Assembly (NCBI RefSeq): GCF_034932365.1
Contig: NZ_JAYGHR010000078.1
Location: 26,328 to 90,327, forward strand
From: Capilliphycus robustus
Lineage (GTDB): Bacteria > Cyanobacteriota > Cyanobacteriia > Cyanobacteriales > Microcoleaceae
Reading direction: 5' to 3'
DNA length: 64,000 nt
Shown: piece by piece, positions 1-9,130 of the stretch
Position numbering within the stretch: the first letter of the stretch is position 1
Layout: every line of letters begins with the position of its first letter
Notes under the pieces: model-generated
Told to the model about the DNA's origin: nothing
What the model saw: only the letters and a program-made list of their open reading frames with translations
Databases searched by the model: none
Translations under genes and position numbers: made by a program

Positions 1-131
1 AACCAACATCTCAACAAAATCTGTAAAGAATTTGTATATCTGTAGATTCTGTGAATAGGTTAATTTCTTTGTTTTTTGCTTCTCCGTATATTCACGGATT
101 AAGTGAGTTAAATTGATTGAATAAACTGTAG

Positions 132-186
132 GGGCGGGTTAAACAAAGATCTATGTCTGTCATAAAAAACCTGAATAAACCCGCCC
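132..186. repeat. Palindromic repeat, GTAGGGG family
   Basis: GGGCGGGTT (132-140) pairs perfectly with AACCCGCCC (178-186) around a 37-nt loop. The left arm is preceded by GTAG. Similar palindromes with a GTAGGG outer end occur near 16795, 28684 and 61644 in other intergenic spaces, which suggests a small dispersed repeat family. It lies just past the 3' end of the ADP-ribosyltransferase gene and could also end its transcript, though no T-run follows. Confidence 0.5.
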
Positions 187-221
187 TCTGAGGCAGAACC
201 CCGATCACTAAGTTGATGATT

Positions 222-761
222 TTAAACTTCCTGAAGGTCAATATAATTAATTTTACCCCGTTCAATTTTGTCAGGAAGATTAACGACTTTGTATTGAGTT
301 CCTTTGGGAACTAAAACTTCACATTCAGCATACATAGCGGAAAAATTACAAATAGCCACACCCGAACGATTCCCTTTAACTCTCAGTACAACTGAATAGC
401 AAGAACCTGAATAATTTTCAGCAACATTCAGACTAAACGTAAAGCTAGCCATCGCTTCTAAAGTATAACCTTCAGGCTGCTGGATCTTTTCTAGAAAAGT
501 TTTAATCGACTTTTCAGTGAATGACATTCCTCGATAAATCTCACCCTGATAGCCTGACATTTTATTCATAAAAGTGTTGAGAAGTTCTATTCTCGCGTCT
601 TTTATTCCTTCTTGTTCAGCGCGTCGAATTTTGCGATAATCTCCCGTTGTAAAATCACTAATCGCATTAAAAATTTTTTCGACTACAGGGGTATCAATTC
701 CGGTTAAGCGAGTGACATCTTCTGGTGTCAAGGGTTCCAACGTTGATGTAAGTTTATTCAT
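222..761 (-). CDS. R-S-E type mono-ADP-ribosyltransferase domain protein
   Basis: A 179-residue protein whose C-terminal half reads as an ADP-ribosyltransferase exoenzyme fold. Visible in order are YRGMS (catalytic Arg77), SFTFSLNVAENY at about 106-117 (the S/T-rich NAD-pocket strand plus helix), and ECEVLVPKGTQYKV at 146-159, which carries the E-x-E pair (Glu146, Glu148) typical of arginine-specific transferases. The first 70 residues are helical and unassigned. There is no signal peptide or membrane segment, so the protein is probably cytosolic or delivered by a neighbour outside the window. By family it would move ADP-ribose from NAD to a protein, but the target is unknown. It stands alone here, with about 500 bp of non-coding DNA upstream. 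The fold call is from motifs only; toxin versus housekeeping role cannot be settled. Confidence 0.7.
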   Translation of the reverse strand: MNKLTSTLEPLTPEDVTRLTGIDTPVVEKIFNAISDFTTGDYRKIRRAEQEGIKDARIELLNTFMNKMSGYQGEIYRGMSFTEKSIKTFLEKIQQPEGYTLEAMASFTFSLNVAENYSGSCYSVVLRVKGNRSGVAICNFSAMYAECEVLVPKGTQYKVVNLPDKIERGKINYIDLQEV

Positions 762-1266
762 AGCCCAGCAAAAAAAATTTATAAACCTTAGAAGGGTGAA
801 GTGGGAACTTTTCGTCTCACAGGTATAAGCTTGGCGGTGCTTCTTGACTCAAACTGAAATGAACTCCGGGGGGACAGTCAAGCTTTAAACTGGATGTACA
901 GACTTTAATCTCGGGTTTTTGTAGTCCCTATTACAATTTAAGCACTCTTTTCTGAAATTGCTAGGATAGAGTTACAGAAATTAAAATGAACCTATGATAA
1001 ACTGAATAACCCCCAAAAATACGGATATTCCCCCAAGCCCATCTTTCAAAGTTTTCCGGGGTGCATACCACAAAACCCCTAAAATTTCAAGAACTTGTTG
1101 GTTAAACGAAGTAACAAACCGTGAAGCGGAAGAGATAACTATTGGTGGAAATATCCTGGAAATCGGTGTCAGGTTGACGCATTTTTCAGCCCAATCTCGG
1201 CCTAAGTAGCGAACATCCTTTTAAAATAAACAATGAGGGTACACTAACAAGAGGTCAACACCAGCA
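762..1266. other. Intergenic region between divergent genes
   Basis: About 500 bp separate the divergent ADP-ribosyltransferase gene and gloA. No convincing ORF or RNA gene is visible. A TTGACG near 1173 and a TACACT near 1239 are not spaced as one promoter. A-rich and C-rich tracts near 1005-1080 show no clear repeat. It presumably holds both promoters. Confidence 0.4.
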
Positions 1267-1695
1267 ATGAGACTGTTACATACAATGCTGCGAGTCGGCA
1301 ACCTAGAAGAATCTAAGAAGTTTTATTGTGATATTCTCGGAATGAAGCTCCTACGCCAGAAAGATTATCCGGGAGGAGAATTCACCCTAGCCTTCGTCGG
1401 TTATGGAGAGGAAGCCGATCAGGCTGTTATTGAGTTAACCTACAATTGGGGCGTAGATCATTACGAGATCGGGGATGGATACGGCCACATTGCTCTCGGA
1501 GTAGACGATATCTACACCACTTGTGAGCAAATTAAAGCATCAGGTGCTAAAGTAACCCGTGAACCCGGCCCGATGAAACATGGTTCTACCGTGATTGCCT
1601 TCGTACAAGATCCCGATGGCTATAAAATAGAACTAATTCAACTCGGTACCCAAGGAAGCAGCAGCGAGAAAGAAACCGCAACTGCTGCAAGTTAA
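1267..1695 (+). CDS. gloA: Lactoylglutathione lyase (glyoxalase I)
   Basis: A 142-residue VOC-fold metalloenzyme that isomerises the hemithioacetal of methylglyoxal and glutathione to S-lactoylglutathione, the first step of methylglyoxal detoxification in the cytosol. The metal ligands are visible: His5 in LLHTMLRV, a Glu in AVIELTYN, a His in GYGHIALGV and the C-terminal Glu in GYKIELIQ. Two beta-alpha-beta-beta-beta modules fill residues 1-128, followed by a short Ser/Thr/Ala-rich tail. Length is normal for bacterial, Ni-type GloA. The ATG start is preceded by AGAGGTCAAC. clpB follows 114 bp later on the same strand, so the two may form a stress-related transcription unit, although that gap could hold its own promoter. 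Confidence 0.93.
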   Translation: MRLLHTMLRVGNLEESKKFYCDILGMKLLRQKDYPGGEFTLAFVGYGEEADQAVIELTYNWGVDHYEIGDGYGHIALGVDDIYTTCEQIKASGAKVTREPGPMKHGSTVIAFVQDPDGYKIELIQLGTQGSSSEKETATAAS

Positions 1696-1809
1696 TCAAA
1701 AAACGTAGAAGTAGGAGAACGAACAGCAGCACACCTTAGAACAAGATTTTCCTGCTTCTACCCTAAAAGTGTCCGCTCAAATTCCCAACCCAAAATCTGA
1801 AACCGCAAG

Positions 1810-4587
1810 ATGCAACCGACTGATGAGAGCAAATTTACAGAGAAAGCCTGGGACGCTATCGTTAAGTCCCAGGAAGTGGCTCGTCGTTTTTACAATCAGA
1901 ATCTCGAAGTTGAACACTTAATTATTGCTCTACTCGAACAAAATGGACTCGCTACAACTATCCTGTCAAGGGCGGGAATAGACCCCGATAGTTTAACTCA
2001 ACAACTCGAAGCCTACACCAAGCGTCAGCCCCGAGTCGGTAAAATCGATGATCTCTATCTGGGGCGTGGGTTAGATGTATTGCTAGATGTCGCCGAACAA
2101 ACGCGACAAACCTGGCAAGATGAATTTATCTCCATCGAACATATTTTACTGGCCTTTTCTGATGATGAACGGCTTGGGCGGCGTCTTCTCGGTGGCGGTG
2201 GACAACAACAGCAACAACCGACTCGCCCCGGACGCCCCGGCATGGAACAACGCTCATCATCCGCCCGTCCTCCCTCCGTCTCGGTTCGTAAAAAGCTAGA
2301 AGACGCCATCAAAGCCACTCGCGGCAGCGCAAAAGTCGAAACTCAGAACCCCGAAACGGGGTATGATGCCCTCAAACGCTACGGACGTGATCTCACCGAA
2401 CAAGCCAAAGCGGGAAAACTTGACCCAGTTATTGGTCGAGATGAAGAAATTCGCCGAGTCGTAAGCTGTCTATCCCGTCGGACGAAAAATAATCCCGTGT
2501 TAATTGGAGAACCGGGTGTCGGGAAAACAGCGATCGCAGAAGGACTTGCCCAACGCATCGTTAATGGAGATGTCCCGGAATCTCTGAAAAACCGTCAACT
2601 GATTTCCCTCGATATGGGCAGTTTAATCGCTGGGGCCAAATATAGAGGCGAATTTGAAGAACGGTTACGGTCTGTTTTGCGAGAAGTCACCCACTCCGAC
2701 GGTCAAGTTGTCCTGTTTATCGATGAACTCCATACTGTTGTCGGTGCAGGCGGTGGCGGCAGTACCGGAGGCTCAGGGATGGATGCCGGAAACTTACTCA
2801 AACCGATGTTAGCCCGGGGCGAATTGCGGTGTATTGGGGCAACCACCCTCGATGAATACCGCAAACATATCGAAAAAGACGCCGCTTTAGAACGACGCTT
2901 TCAACAAGTTTATGTTGATCAGCCTTCTCCCGAAGATACGATTTCCATTTTACGCGGACTCAAAGATCGCTACGAACGTCATCACGGCGTTAAAATTACT
3001 GATTCGGCTTTAGTCGCGGCGGCGGTGCTTTCCAGTCGTTATATTAGCGATCGCTTTTTACCGGATAAAGCCATTGATTTAGTCGATGAAGCTGCCGCTC
3101 AATTGAAAATGGAAATTACTTCCAAACCCGTAGATTTAGAACAAATAGATCGGCGGGTGATGCAGTTAGAAATGGAGAAACTTTCTATTGAAGGCGAAAG
3201 CGGTATTAGCAATGGAGATTCTAAAACAGATGTAGCAGTAAGTGTGCGCTTAGAACGCATTAAACAAGAAATTGAAGCCTTGAAACTCAAGCAAGAAAAA
3301 TTATCTTCTCAATGGAAGTCGGAAAAAGAGTTACTTGATGGTATTAATACCCTCAAAGAAGAAGAAGAAAAACTGCGCGTTCAAATCGAACAAGCCGAAC
3401 GAGATTATGATTTGAATAAAGCCGCACAGTTAAAATATGGCAGATTAGAAGCGGTTCATCGGGAACGGGAAGCCAAAGAAGCGGAACTGCTGAAATTACA
3501 GTCCCAAGGTTCAACTTTATTGCGAGAACAAGTCACCGAAGCTGATATTGCTGCAATTGTGGCTAAATGGACGGGAATTCCGGTTAATCGTTTGTTAGAG
3601 TCAGAACGTCAAAAACTCCTGCAACTCGAAAGCCATCTGCATCAACGAGTCATCGGACAACAGGAAGCCGTAGCTGCCGTAGCTGCCGCCATACGCCGTG
3701 CTAGAGCCGGAATGAAAGATCCCTCTCGACCTATCGGTTCATTCCTGTTTATGGGGCCGACAGGGGTCGGAAAAACTGAATTAGCGAGAGCCTTGGCAGA
3801 GTTTTTGTTTGATAGCGAAGATGCCTTGATTCGGATTGATATGTCCGAATATATGGAAAAACACGCCGTTTCTCGCTTAGTGGGGGCGCCTCCGGGATAT
3901 ATTGGCTACGATGAAGGCGGCCAACTTTCTGAAGCCGTGCGCCGTCATCCCTATTCTGTGATTCTGTTTGATGAGGTGGAAAAAGCCCATCCTGATGTGT
4001 TTAATATCCTCTTACAAGTGTTAGATGATGGTCGAATTACGGACTCGCAAGGACGGAAAATAGATTTCCGAAATACGGTGATTGTAATGACGAGTAATAT
4101 TGGCGGGGAGTATATTTTAGATGTCGCCGGAGATGATACTCGTTATGAGGAAATGCACCGTCGGGTGATGGGGGCTTTGCGATCGCATTTCCGCCCCGAA
4201 TTTCTCAATCGACTTGATGAAACGATTTTATTCCATGCTTTAAATAAGTCAGAATTGCGTCATATTGTGGCGATACAAGTGAAGCGATTAATGCGATTAT
4301 TAGTCGATCAAAAAATTAGTTTGGTGTTGTCGCCAGAGGCAATGAATTATGTTGCTGAAGTCGGTTATGATCCGGTTTATGGGGCTAGACCGTTAAAACG
4401 AGCGATTCAACGGGAGTTAGAAAATCCGATTGCAAATTTGTTGTTAGAACAGAAGTTTATGCCGGGAGATACGATTTGTGTTGATCGTTCAGAAGAGGGT
4501 TTATCTTTTAGTAGTAAACCCCCCGTTTTAGAAAAACCCTCTTCTCCCGTAACCGCTATTACCACAATCGCTAAACTCGAAAACTAA
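1810..4587 (+). CDS. clpB: ATP-dependent disaggregase ClpB (Hsp100)
   Basis: A 925-residue AAA+ chaperone that extracts polypeptides from aggregates together with DnaK. It has a ClpN repeat domain (about 1-125), NBD1 with Walker A GEPGVGKT at 233-240 and Walker B FIDELH, a long coiled-coil middle domain (about 430-550) that separates ClpB from ClpA/ClpC, and NBD2 with Walker A GPTGVGKT at 649-656. Between the N domain and NBD1 sits a Gly/Gln/Pro/Arg/Ser-rich insert (about 128-156), and the C-terminus carries about 30 extra residues. Both make it longer than E. coli ClpB (857). Cyanobacteria usually have two ClpB proteins; which one this is cannot be decided here. The gene is convergent with the glycosyltransferase gene, whose 3' end is 5 bp away. 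Confidence 0.95.
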   Translation: MQPTDESKFTEKAWDAIVKSQEVARRFYNQNLEVEHLIIALLEQNGLATTILSRAGIDPDSLTQQLEAYTKRQPRVGKIDDLYLGRGLDVLLDVAEQTRQTWQDEFISIEHILLAFSDDERLGRRLLGGGGQQQQQPTRPGRPGMEQRSSSARPPSVSVRKKLEDAIKATRGSAKVETQNPETGYDALKRYGRDLTEQAKAGKLDPVIGRDEEIRRVVSCLSRRTKNNPVLIGEPGVGKTAIAEGLAQRIVNGDVPESLKNRQLISLDMGSLIAGAKYRGEFEERLRSVLREVTHSDGQVVLFIDELHTVVGAGGGGSTGGSGMDAGNLLKPMLARGELRCIGATTLDEYRKHIEKDAALERRFQQVYVDQPSPEDTISILRGLKDRYERHHGVKITDSALVAAAVLSSRYISDRFLPDKAIDLVDEAAAQLKMEITSKPVDLEQIDRRVMQLEMEKLSIEGESGISNGDSKTDVAVSVRLERIKQEIEALKLKQEKLSSQWKSEKELLDGINTLKEEEEKLRVQIEQAERDYDLNKAAQLKYGRLEAVHREREAKEAELLKLQSQGSTLLREQVTEADIAAIVAKWTGIPVNRLLESERQKLLQLESHLHQRVIGQQEAVAAVAAAIRRARAGMKDPSRPIGSFLFMGPTGVGKTELARALAEFLFDSEDALIRIDMSEYMEKHAVSRLVGAPPGYIGYDEGGQLSEAVRRHPYSVILFDEVEKAHPDVFNILLQVLDDGRITDSQGRKIDFRNTVIVMTSNIGGEYILDVAGDDTRYEEMHRRVMGALRSHFRPEFLNRLDETILFHALNKSELRHIVAIQVKRLMRLLVDQKISLVLSPEAMNYVAEVGYDPVYGARPLKRAIQRELENPIANLLLEQKFMPGDTICVDRSEEGLSFSSKPPVLEKPSSPVTAITTIAKLEN

Positions 4588-4592
4588 ATTTT

Positions 4593-5537
4593 TTATGGGG
4601 TGGTCAGTTTAAATTTTTGCAGTAATTTTAGAGATTGAGGTAAAACAATCAGAGCAATACTTTTGAACAAGAGAATCAAAATTAACTTTAATTGTTCCCA
4701 GAGTTGAGGTTCATACCAAGTATAAATTCCAATCAATCGCAAACCTTTCCAACCGTTGAGGCGAGAGGGAGCCTGTTCTAAGATTCTGCACGCCAGATAC
4801 TTGTAAACAAGGGCTAAACTTTTTCGTTTTAACGGTTGGAGGTTTTTCGGTGCTTGAGAAAAAGCCTTGTTTAAAACCTTGACGACTTGTTGTTCTTGAC
4901 GAGTAATATTGGCAGAGATCGAGTTATCGCGAATCCGATAAAGTATCTGTACTTTCGGAACATTTACGAATAGATAACGAGCCGCTAAACGCAAGTATAA
5001 ATCCCAATCTTGTCCACCCGTTAAAGACTCATCAAAACCGCCTACGGTGTTGAGAGCATCACGACGAATTAATGGGTTTGAACCATTTTCCAGAAAGTTA
5101 TAAAGAAGCATTGCAGCATAGGCTTCTCCATTAACTGTCCTGTGTCTTCCGGCTTGTCGCCAGGAACCCGCCTCATCTATAAAATCTGTCCAACTGTAAG
5201 CGACTGCGGCTTCAAGATGGGTTTGGAGGGCGTTGAGTTGGGCTTCTAGTTTATCGGGAGTCCACAAATCATCCGCATCTAAAAAGGCAATATATTCTCC
5301 AGAAGCTTGTTTGAGTCCTCGGTTACGAGTAGCGGCTGCCCCCGCGTGGGAACTAGAAACAACTTGGATACGTGGATCGCCGTACTGAGATATGATCTTG
5401 AGCGTATCATCCGTTGAACCATCATCAACAATAATCAGTTCAAAATCTGAAAAAGTTTGAGCAAGAACAGAGTCTATCGTTGCTTGAATTGTCGTTGCAC
5501 CGTTATAGACGGGAATAATGATAGAGATTTGTGGCAT
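4593..5537 (-). CDS. Family 2 glycosyltransferase
   Basis: A 314-residue GT-A fold transferase. It opens with ISIIIPVYNG, continues with the nucleotide-sugar site IIVDDGSTDDT, and carries the DXD-like metal motif LDADD near residue 90. The last 60 residues include a hydrophobic stretch (LKLILILLFKSIALIVL) that may sit on the membrane. The frame stays open 23 codons further, to 5606, but that extension reaches the terminal hairpin of the neighbouring tnpB element, so the ATG at 5537 that begins MPQISIII is the better start. It probably adds a sugar to a cell-surface or exopolysaccharide chain. Donor and acceptor cannot be read from sequence. It faces away from the three plus-strand glycosyltransferases beyond the insertion. 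Confidence 0.85.
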   Translation of the reverse strand: MPQISIIIPVYNGATTIQATIDSVLAQTFSDFELIIVDDGSTDDTLKIISQYGDPRIQVVSSSHAGAAATRNRGLKQASGEYIAFLDADDLWTPDKLEAQLNALQTHLEAAVAYSWTDFIDEAGSWRQAGRHRTVNGEAYAAMLLYNFLENGSNPLIRRDALNTVGGFDESLTGGQDWDLYLRLAARYLFVNVPKVQILYRIRDNSISANITRQEQQVVKVLNKAFSQAPKNLQPLKRKSLALVYKYLACRILEQAPSRLNGWKGLRLIGIYTWYEPQLWEQLKLILILLFKSIALIVLPQSLKLLQKFKLTTP

Positions 5538-5597
5538 CTTGAAATCTGCATCCCTATTAAACTGTTTATCGGATGTGGGGTTTGGGGAGCAATAAAA

Positions 5598-6939
5598 CCC
5601 CGTCATTTATAGCGGGCATACATGGACTCCCCAAAGTCAAAAACAACCGCTCGATGTGCTTGTGTTAGACAAATCTATGCTATCATGTTCGGTATAAATT
5701 AAAAGGTAAGTAGTCAGAATTGATAGTTTTTGAGTTTAAAGCAAAAGGTAAAGATAGCCAGTATCGAGCAATTGATGAGGCGATACGCTCCTACAAGTTC
5801 ATCCGAAACTCTTGTTTAAGATACTGGATGGATAACAAAATGGTGAGCAAGTACGACCTCAATAAATATTGCAAGGTGTTGGCTAAACAATATCCTTTTG
5901 CTCACAAACTCAACTCTCAAGCTAGACAGTCTGCGGCTGAATGTAGTTGGAGTGCAATTAGCAGGTTTTACAACAACTGTAAGAAAAAAGTACCGGGAAA
6001 AAAAGGATTCCCTAAGTTCAAGAAACACGCTCGTTCTGTTGAATACAAAACTTGCGGGTGGAAGCTTTCAGAGAACAGGAAACATATCACTTTCACCGAT
6101 AAGAACAATATCGGTAAGCTGAAGCTAAAGGGAACCTATGATCTTCATTTCTACCAACTCGAAGACATTAAGCGAGTGAGGTTAGTGAAGAGAGCCGATG
6201 GATACTATGTGCAGTTTTGTATTTCAGTTGATGTGCGAATAGAAACTGAACCCACAGGAAAAGCAATAGGCTTAGATGTTGGGATTAAATATTTCTTGGC
6301 AGATAGCTTTGGAAATACCATAGAAAATCCTCAGTTCTACAGGAAAGCTGAAAAACAGTTAAATCGAGCTAATCGCAGAAAATCCAAGAAATACATTCGT
6401 GGGGTTAAACCGCAGTCAAAAAACTACCACAAAGCCTTGTGTCGATCTGCTCGGAAACATTTAAGAGTAAGTAGGCAGCGTAAAGAGTATGCAAAAAGAA
6501 TTGCATACTGCGTAATCCACTCTAATGATGTGGTCGCTTAGGTCGACTTGAATGTTAAAGGGATGATAAAAAATCGACACTTAGCTAAATCAATTTCAGA
6601 TGTTGCCTGGTCTACTTTTCGTCATTGGTTAGAATATTTTGCAATAAAATATGGGAAGCTAACAATACCTGTATCTCCCCATAATACCTCTGCTGACTGT
6701 TCTAACTGTGGGAAAAAAGTAACAAAATCTCTATCAACAAGAACCCATGTTTGTTCATGCGGATATTGTGAAGATAGAGATGTTAATGCGGCTAAAAACA
6801 TTCTGAAAAAAGCCCTAAGTACGGTCGGGCAGACCGGATCTTTAAAGCTTGGGGAGTTTGCACCTCTTTTAATGTTGGATGATTCCTGCGTTGGAAAGTG
6901 CGATCTGTGAACCAAGAATCCCCGTCATTTATGGCGGGG
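5598..6939 (+). mobile_element. IS605-family tnpB-only element (IS1341 type)
   Basis: The broken tnpB at 5720-6910 is bracketed by two related short hairpins: 5598-5615 and 6920-6939 share CCCCGTCATTTAT followed by GCGGG. At the right end CCCCG (6920-6924) pairs with CGGGG (6935-6939). No tnpA lies inside, so movement would depend on a transposase supplied in trans. The element sits between two glycosyltransferase genes of opposite strand. Exact termini are not certain, because these elements make no target duplication. Confidence 0.6.
5720..6910 (+). pseudogene. tnpB: tnpB, RNA-guided nuclease gene with in-frame stop at the RuvC glutamate
   Basis: Read through one in-frame TAG at 6539-6541, this is a near full-length TnpB of about 396 codons. 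A TTG start gives MIVFEFKAKG. RuvC-I is GLDVGIK (Asp near 198), a CSNCG zinc finger lies near the end, and RuvC-III is DRDVNAAKN. RuvC-II should read roughly VVAYEDLN, but the DNA gives VVA-stop-VDLN, so both the Tyr and the catalytic Glu codons are changed (TAG GTC). Nothing else looks damaged. As written it yields a 273-residue N-terminal piece and perhaps a separate 120-residue C-terminal piece. It cannot be an active nuclease. The guide (omega) RNA would normally overlap the 3' end and run into the right-end hairpin. Confidence 0.85.
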
Positions 6940-7085
6940 AGTGTCAACAGTATAAAAGTGTAAATGCCGAATCACCCCAAAAGTATCAGCAAGAAGACAG
7001 AATTGAGCTATAGTGGGAGTGCGGCTCGATCAAGGGCTAATACTACTGAAAGCGGATCACTTCAAACCCTGACAAACAAGCGGTT

Positions 7086-8036
7086 ATGCTGGATTTTACA
7101 ATCGCTATCCCAACTTACAACGGCGCTAAACGTTTACCCCAGGTACTCGACAAGTTGCGATCGCAAACCGATGTTGAGCAGATTTCCTGGGAAGTGATTG
7201 TTGTTGATAATAATAGCACCGATAACACGGCGGAAATTGTTCAACAATATCAACAAAATTGGTTATTAAACGTTCCGTTACGCTATTGTTTTGAACCCCA
7301 ACAAGGTGCTGCTTTTGCCCGAAAACGAGGGATTAAAGAGTCTGTTGCCCCTCTGACTGGGTTCTTAGATGATGACAATATACCTGCCTTAAATTGGGTA
7401 GCTGCGGCTTGCAAATTTGCCCACGAACACCCCAAAGCAGGAGCCTATGGCAGTCAAATTCACGGAGATTTTGAAGTCGAACCGCCTGCGAATTTTGAGC
7501 GGATTCAAGCCTTTTTAGCGATTACCGAACGAGGTTCAGAACCCCTTTTCTACAACCCAAAAGTTAAGTTATTACCGCCTTCAGCCGGATTAGTTGTTCG
7601 TCGAGAAGTTTGGCTTTCCAGTGTACCGGATCAGTGCATTTTGAGTGGTCGAGTTCCGGGGAGTATGTTAACGGGTGAAGACTTAGAAGTTTTATCTTAT
7701 ATTCAACAATCGGGATGGGAAATTTGGTATAATCCGCAAATGCAGATCAATCATCAAATTCCTCGCCATCGTTTGGAACGAGAGTATTTAATTCCATTTA
7801 TGCGAGGAATTGGTTTAAGTCGTTATGTGACTCGTATGGTTGGGGTTAAGCCCGGAATTAGACCGATTTTATCCTTAGCTTATATGATTAACGATCTGCG
7901 AAAAATCGCATTACATTTAATCAAGCATGGTCAAGTTGTTAAAACCGATTTAGTAGCGGCTTGTGAGATGGAACTTTTTATCAGTAGTTTGAAAAGTCCT
8001 TTTTATTTATGGAAAAAGGGGTATTTAACTCGTTAG
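7086..8036 (+). CDS. Family 2 glycosyltransferase
   Basis: A 316-residue GT-A enzyme with FTIAIPTYNGAKRL at the N-terminus, IVVDNNSTDNTAE for the nucleotide-sugar diphosphate, and the acidic motif FLDDDN near residue 99. A later MLTGEDLEVL segment resembles the ED/acceptor motif of processive-like family members. No membrane helices. It starts a plus-strand run of three glycosyltransferases and a sulfotransferase with gaps of 30, 11 and 111 bp, so it is likely cotranscribed with at least the next two. Inferred role: assembling a surface or exported polysaccharide. Sugar specificity is unknown. Confidence 0.85.
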   Translation: MLDFTIAIPTYNGAKRLPQVLDKLRSQTDVEQISWEVIVVDNNSTDNTAEIVQQYQQNWLLNVPLRYCFEPQQGAAFARKRGIKESVAPLTGFLDDDNIPALNWVAAACKFAHEHPKAGAYGSQIHGDFEVEPPANFERIQAFLAITERGSEPLFYNPKVKLLPPSAGLVVRREVWLSSVPDQCILSGRVPGSMLTGEDLEVLSYIQQSGWEIWYNPQMQINHQIPRHRLEREYLIPFMRGIGLSRYVTRMVGVKPGIRPILSLAYMINDLRKIALHLIKHGQVVKTDLVAACEMELFISSLKSPFYLWKKGYLTR

Positions 8037-8066
8037 TCTTTACTGTTAATTTTCAGCTCTATCAAA

Positions 8067-9119
8067 ATGAAAGTTATTGCATGGCCAGCCTTTAAAACAA
8101 AATACAAAAATCCCTACAATTGGCTACTGTACAATCATCTCAGTCAGCAGGGATCAGAGGTCACGGAATTTTCATTTAAAACAATATTACAACAAAATTA
8201 TAATATTTTTCATCTTCACTGGCCTGTGGAAACAATTGTTCGTCATCCTAATTTATTAGTCGCTTGGACTAGAGCCAGATTAATGCTAGCGTTAATTGAT
8301 TGGGTACGATACAGAGGAACTCGCATAGTCTGGACAATTCACGATCAAAAACCTCACTTACTTTTACATCCTAAATTAGCAAGCTGGTTTGAGTCTGAAT
8401 TTATTAAGAGAGTTGATGGAGCTATTAATTTATGTCAGTCTAGTCAAGCTTTAACAAACGAATTATTTCCGAGGTTACAACATTGCCCAAATACGATTAT
8501 TCCTCATGGTCACTATCGAGAAGTTTATCCCAATAATATTAGTAAAACTCAAGCAAGAGAAAGTTTAAATATTCCTGAAAATCATCGAACTTTGATGTTT
8601 TTAGGCTATATTGACCGTTATAAAAATGTTACGCAACTGATTCAAGTTTTTCGAGAATTAAATCCCCAAAACTGGACGCTTGTTATTGCGGGGAAACCGG
8701 AGATTTCTGAATTAGCTGAAGAGGTGATTCAAACTGCGGCAAACGCTCAAAATCTTAAATTAGACTTAAAGTTTATCCCCGATCAACAGGTACAAATTTA
8801 TCTGAACGCTGCGGATTTAGTTGTTTTACCCTTTCAACAAATTTTAAATTCTGGTAGTGCAATTTTAGCACTATCTTTTGATTGTCCTGTATTACTTCCC
8901 AAGCAAGGCGCACTGGCGGAACTACAAACTCAAGTCGGGGTAGACTGGGTAAAACTTTACGAGGGAGAATTCACCACAACTGTACTTCAGAACGGTTTAA
9001 ACTGGGTGATAGAAACAGTCCGTTCACAACAAGCACCCCTAGACGCATTAGACTGGCTTAAACTGAGTCAACAAACCCTTAATTTCTATGAAGAAGTCAT
9101 TACTCATTCAACTCGCTAA
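8067..9119 (+). CDS. GT-B glycosyltransferase (family 4-like)
   Basis: A 350-residue protein with the two-domain GT-B pattern. The N-terminal half contains IFHLHWPVE and IVWTIHDQKPH, which resemble the acceptor domain of mannosyl- and glucuronosyl-type family 4 enzymes. The C-terminal half has FLGYIDRYKNV, the strand opening the donor domain, and LNAADLVVLPF near residue 255. The usual E-x7-E motif at the donor site is only weakly visible. No membrane helices are evident, though the enzyme may attach peripherally. It lies 30 bp after the preceding glycosyltransferase and 11 bp before the next. Assignment to a GT-B family is good; substrate is unknown. Confidence 0.75.
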   Translation: MKVIAWPAFKTKYKNPYNWLLYNHLSQQGSEVTEFSFKTILQQNYNIFHLHWPVETIVRHPNLLVAWTRARLMLALIDWVRYRGTRIVWTIHDQKPHLLLHPKLASWFESEFIKRVDGAINLCQSSQALTNELFPRLQHCPNTIIPHGHYREVYPNNISKTQARESLNIPENHRTLMFLGYIDRYKNVTQLIQVFRELNPQNWTLVIAGKPEISELAEEVIQTAANAQNLKLDLKFIPDQQVQIYLNAADLVVLPFQQILNSGSAILALSFDCPVLLPKQGALAELQTQVGVDWVKLYEGEFTTTVLQNGLNWVIETVRSQQAPLDALDWLKLSQQTLNFYEEVITHSTR

Positions 9120-9130
9120 CATTTTTACCT

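Noticed and set aside
2055..2318. Antisense reading frame within clpB rich in Pro/Arg/Cys
   Set aside because: It is the complement of the low-complexity Gly/Gln insert of clpB, with no start signal or family pattern.
6964..7197. Plus-strand 77-codon frame before the glycosyltransferase
   Set aside because: It runs into the glycosyltransferase gene in another frame, is Ser/Thr-rich without pattern and has no Shine-Dalgarno.
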